Below are positions 60,004 to 64,000 of a stretch of 64,000 nucleotides of DNA, one piece after another. The position numbers and the translations under genes are program-made. The DNA comes from Adineta vaga. Taxonomy: Eukaryota > Rotifera. Every line of letters starts with the position of its first letter. Position 1 is the first letter of the stretch. The notes below the pieces were generated by a model, which was given only the letters and a program-made list of their open reading frames with translations, searched no databases and was not told the origin of the DNA. The stretch is from assembly GCA_021613535.1 (NCBI GenBank), contig CP075495.1, positions 12,896,001-12,960,000 of the forward strand. Direction: 5' to 3'.

Positions 60004-61110
60004 CGTTAAAGATAATAAAAAATGAAATGCTCTTTTTCTTCTTCTTCTTCTATATTTATCCTTTTTCTATTGAACGAAATATCGTGCTATGCGATTTATG
60101 TTTCAAACTAATTTATTACACTTTCTGTTTCTTTTTTTCTTCTTCTTTGTGTATAAACACACACACATACGTCTATATATATAAATCTATGAGATCAAAA
60201 GTAAAATATATGATGATGGTGATGACTGATTTGAATCTAATTCTTATTAACATATGCGTGCGATGGAATCGAAATTTTTGAAGAAGATAAAGAGTAAAAT
60301 CAATGATTAGCTTTTGAAAAGGAAGCACTTGAACAGTTTGATAAATATTCTTTCCATAAGTGTACGCGTGTGTCAGAGTGAGTGTGAGAGAGAGAGAGAA
60401 ACAAAGGTTTGCATTATTTTTCTATTATCAATATTCTTGCGTTATTTTCATTTGTCATTTCTTTTCTGTTTCTTTGTTCATTCCTTTTTGACCTTGTCTT
60501 TCGCTCTTCTTTGATGAAATAAACTTAAAAATAAAAAACAAAATGGACATTAATACTACAAATTCGATCAAAATTATATTTAGTCCTAACACGGTGTCAT
60601 CGATGAAGAGTAATATTCGAATCATTTTGTATGAAATAGAAATCGATGGATTTTAAGGTATAATCAAAATTATACATTGATATGCTGAGAATATCATAAT
60701 CTTCTATTTTTCCATTCAACTAATTAACGAATCAGTGTAAAACCGAGTAATATCTGCTATTTTTACTTTACAAGACAAGACAAGAAAGCATTTCGCTGTT
60801 CTTCACTAACTTCTTGTCGAATTGTATTTTCAGTCAATTATAGGAGACTTTCATCATTTCAATAACATTATGTTGAACCTTTGGTAGAGTGACTTAAGAT
60901 TTCAGTGTCTTTGCATTGCATGTCGATTTTTTGTTCTTCCTCAAACGGCATTCATATTTCATTGGTGAAAAACGAACCAATCATATTTATTTAATATAAA
61001 AACATTGCAACAAACGATCGATAGTACTTTTTGTTTTCAAGATTATCATCATCATTAGTTGTTTATTATTTTGAAAACTTAAATTTATAATTTTTCATGT
61101 AAAAATTCAG
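60004..61110. other. Spacer between cullin-2 and RNF217-like gene
   Basis: 3' UTR of CUL2 and promoter of the next gene. Short (GA)n near 60384-60399. No gene seen. Confidence 0.5.
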
Positions 61111-63651
61111 ATGGCCGAGAACAGTTCACAAGTAGTTGATCGTCATCATGATGTTAAGCAATGGCAACATTGTTCGTTATTTAATTTGGATTTATTTAAT
61201 GATGATAATGATCATCATCCGATAAATCTTACTAAAGATATTATTGATCATTCAACTACACATGAATATTATTGTTCAATTTCAACGCCAAATGTTGATG
61301 ACACATCAGGAAAACAACATTTTAATCATGCATGTCCATTTAATGTTCTACAAAAAAATTACACAACACAACTTGAACATGTCGCACAGAAATTATTAGC
61401 TACAGACAAAAATTCCTTTACAGATTACTGTTCAGTACATGAAAATAATGATACAAAAGGGCCATCATTGAATCAAAAGATTCTTCTTGGTTCAACAGCA
61501 ATCCTTGATAATTTTCTTCGCAATAATCTCAAAACTCCTTTACTGACAAACTCAATCAATTCTCCAACAGCACCACCACCACCTTCAGAAACAAATACAA
61601 ATTCATCATTCAAACTTACTTTTGGCAGCAGCAGTCAGCGAAGATGGCATTCCGAACGAGGTAATCGTCATCCAAAATTTCGTGCTAATTTGCCGTTAAC
61701 AAATCCACAACGACAAGTTCTTGAACGTTATATAAATTACCCATTAATTAAACCATCAACAACTATTTCTTCGACACATCGTCATGAACTTATAACAGGA
61801 AAAGTTATTGAAAATACAGGCACTGCTCTTTCAGCATTTGCTGAACAAACATTGAATGCAACAACTGAGAATGGTACTCATTCACGTCCACTTTCATCCA
61901 CATCATCAGCAGCAGCCGCTGTTTCTCATCATAGCATATTAAATAGACATTGTTCTATACCTGAGACAAATATTGATAATAAGTCAAATGAAGATTATCT
62001 TGCAGAAAATATTGATAATGAATCAATTTCATCTGAACTTGATCAAACAAGTGATGAAGAAACAGCTGAACTCGATGAAATTTTTAACCAGTCAAATTTA
62101 TCTAATCATCATTTGACATCATCCGAAACTTTATTAGAATGTCTTATTTGTTACGAATTAAAACGTCTTCAAAAACGAACATGTTGTGATTTTCTTGCTT
62201 GTTCCGCGTGTTTAAATTCCTATGTTGAACAACAAATCAAAGAAGGAATTATTCGTATTCAATGTCCAAATCAAGATTGTCATATTTACATGCATCGCGA
62301 TGAAATACATAAGCGTTGTTTATCACCTGAATTACGACAGAAATTTACACGATTTCTAATTGATAATAATCGTGCAATAAATATTAAAACATGTCCAAGA
62401 TGTTCGAACATTCATGAAATCGGTAAATGAAAAGATTGCAAAGAAAAATGAATTTGTTTGATGTAAGGAAAGTTTTATTTAGATCTTGAACTTTGTCGGT
62501 CAATGCGACGAGCACCGACGAAAGTTCAATGTGTGGAATGTAATTTAATCTGGTGCTTTCAATGTCATTCACCGTGGCATGATGGTATACAATGTAAAGA
62601 ATTTCGTCGCGGAGATCGAATGTTAAAAAAATGGGCACGAGAAGTTCATTATGGACAACACAATGCACAGCAATGTCCTTCTTGCAAAGTACAAATTTCT
62701 TCACTATTATTCTTTTCTTGACTTTCATTGTTTTGTTATTATGATTGAAGGTATATATTCAACGAACGAAAGGATGTGATCATATTGTTTGTCTTCGTTG
62801 TAAAACAGAATTCTGTTATAAATGTGGTGATCGTTTTCGAGATATAATCTTTATCGGTAGAACTTTCACTTTTTTCTTTCAAAACTTTGAGATTGATTTC
62901 ATTCGATATTTTCCAGGTGATCATTACAGCGAATTGAGTGTTCTCGGTTGCAAATATCGTTTTTGTCCCGATGATCCATTGAAACGTCGATTAATTCGTG
63001 GCTCAATTTTAGGAGGAAAAATCTTAGCTGCACCAGTACTTCTTTGTTTAGCAGTTGTTGCTGGAGCAGTTTGTGCTGGAATTGGACTTCCAACTTATTG
63101 TTGTCTTGCACTTGTTCGACAAATAAAAGTAATGATTTTCTTTAGAAAATTGAGAGATGTTTTTCTAAAGATTTGTGATTTTTTAGGCACGACGACGAAG
63201 ACGACATCATGCAAAATTAAAAGAACCTGTTTTGATGAGCTGTAAGTCATCGAATAAGAAATTCTTATTTTTATATTTTGATATGAATTAAAGATAAGAC
63301 ATTGAATACTATGGTTCCACAACTAATTCCACGTGAGCCAGTTAATATTATGGGAATGAAAGCCGGATTTAATTCTATTCGATCAAATATTCAAGATAAT
63401 CTCCAAATAGAAATTGATCCAACTAGCGATGCTCCCATTGCTGTTTTTGATGGTAACAATATTGTTTTATTCTTTCTTTCTCTCAAAATTTTTATTTATT
63501 TAGAATGTGATATAAATACTAAACTAAATCAACCAGGTATGTTTTCACGTTAATCATCAGACATATTCAAACTATTTTATCATTTGAACCTTTAGATTCA
63601 ATAATTTCATCTTCATTTACTTTTACACGATTAGATTTGGGTACTTCTTAA
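61111..63651 (+). CDS. RNF217: RNF217-like RBR E3 ubiquitin ligase, membrane protein
   Basis: RBR ligases take ubiquitin from an E2 onto a RING2 cysteine before the substrate. The long first exon (61111-62425) has a ~340-residue disordered head, then RING1 (CLICYELKRLQKRTCCDFLACSACL, CPNQDC) and part of the IBR (CPRCSNIHEIG). Later exons add IBR (CVECNLIWCFQCHSPWHDGIQC) and RING2 (CPSCKVYIQRTKGCDHIVC, CLRCKTEFCYKC); the catalytic Cys is the one in KGCDH. Next come SELSVLGCKYRFCPDDPLKR and a membrane segment (APVLLCLAVVAGAVCAGIGLP), an order typical of RNF217. The final exons, spliced in phase (TAT AAG ACA at about 63293), give a short polar tail ending DLGTS with TAA at 63649-63651. The ATG follows directly on a TTCAG acceptor-like site. 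Confidence 0.87.
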
Positions 63652-64000
63652 GATTGACGACATCTTCACCTGATCGGTGAACTGTATAGGGGAAAGGATA
63701 GAAAATTTATCGGCTTATTCTCTTTAACAGATAGAATGACGGATAGAAAGCGGGCGCTTGTTTATAGACTAAATTAATACTAATTTGTAGCAAGATCAAA
63801 TAATTATATCCAAATAAGATTATTAATCATTTAATTACTGATGTTCTATAAATAGCACTCCCTTGAGGTAAGTGACATCATTCACAATGGCTTATTCTCC
63901 ACTTCCAGCTCTTGATGATTTATCTGTTCGTCAGTGGAACAACTTAACAGATGATTTAGAAAAAAATTATTGATTTTTGTTAACACGTTGGATTATTACA
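63652..64000. other. Right-edge region, possible start of another gene
   Basis: An ATG at 63889 opens 28 codons (MAYSPLPALDDLSVRQWNN and on to a stop). It could be a small protein or the first exon of a gene that continues beyond the window. Evidence is too weak to call a gene. Confidence 0.2.

Overview
This window is nuclear DNA of an animal. It is strongly AT-rich and carries spliced metazoan genes, most with introns of only about 50-115 bp, ending in GT...AG. Recognisable orthologues include PDZD8, DYRK1A, a KDM3 JmjC demethylase, hnRNP L, FBXO4, Ran, SNRK, VAP, gamma-tubulin, alpha-catenin, cullin-2 and an RNF217-type RBR ligase. Compact introns, high gene density and this gene set suggest a small lophotrochozoan. 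A bdelloid rotifer (Rotaria/Adineta-like) is my best guess, but that is inference. All coding models were spliced by hand from reading frame and splice-site phase.

Layout. 1-9.3 kb: PDZD8 (minus, runs off the left edge), then DYRK1A (minus). 10.7-13 kb: an unrecognised minus-strand gene and a small secreted Cys-repeat protein (plus). 13.5-20.1 kb: KDM3 (minus), back to back with an acid/gastric-type lipase (plus). 20.4-26.2 kb: hnRNP L-like (minus) and FBXO4 (plus), divergent. 26.3-27.2 kb: a mariner-type MITE with about 185-bp inverted repeats. 27.7-33.6 kb: a possible PP1/PKA-docking protein, a four-EF-hand protein and Ran (all minus). 34.7-41.2 kb: SNRK (minus) and a single-exon copper monooxygenase (plus). 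41.2-44.2 kb: gene-poor. 44.2-49.2 kb: VAP and gamma-tubulin (plus). 49.8-60 kb: alpha-catenin (minus), divergent from cullin-2 (plus). 61.1-63.7 kb: RNF217-like RBR ligase (plus).

These are mostly household regulators without operon logic: membrane contact sites (PDZD8 and VAP are both ER proteins), ubiquitin ligases (FBXO4, CUL2, RNF217), kinases, nuclear transport, adhesion and the cytoskeleton. The most interesting signal lies inside the genes. Several carry extra exons that match the splice phase and would swap whole ends of the protein: two membrane-anchor exons in VAP, two starts and two ends in DYRK1A, and both an internal start and an early end in alpha-catenin. Alpha-catenin also has a one-base frameshift in a conserved exon. 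The hnRNP L gene appears to lack its first RRM. The small secreted Cys-repeat gene is a candidate new family. No tRNA, rRNA or CRISPR array was recognised.
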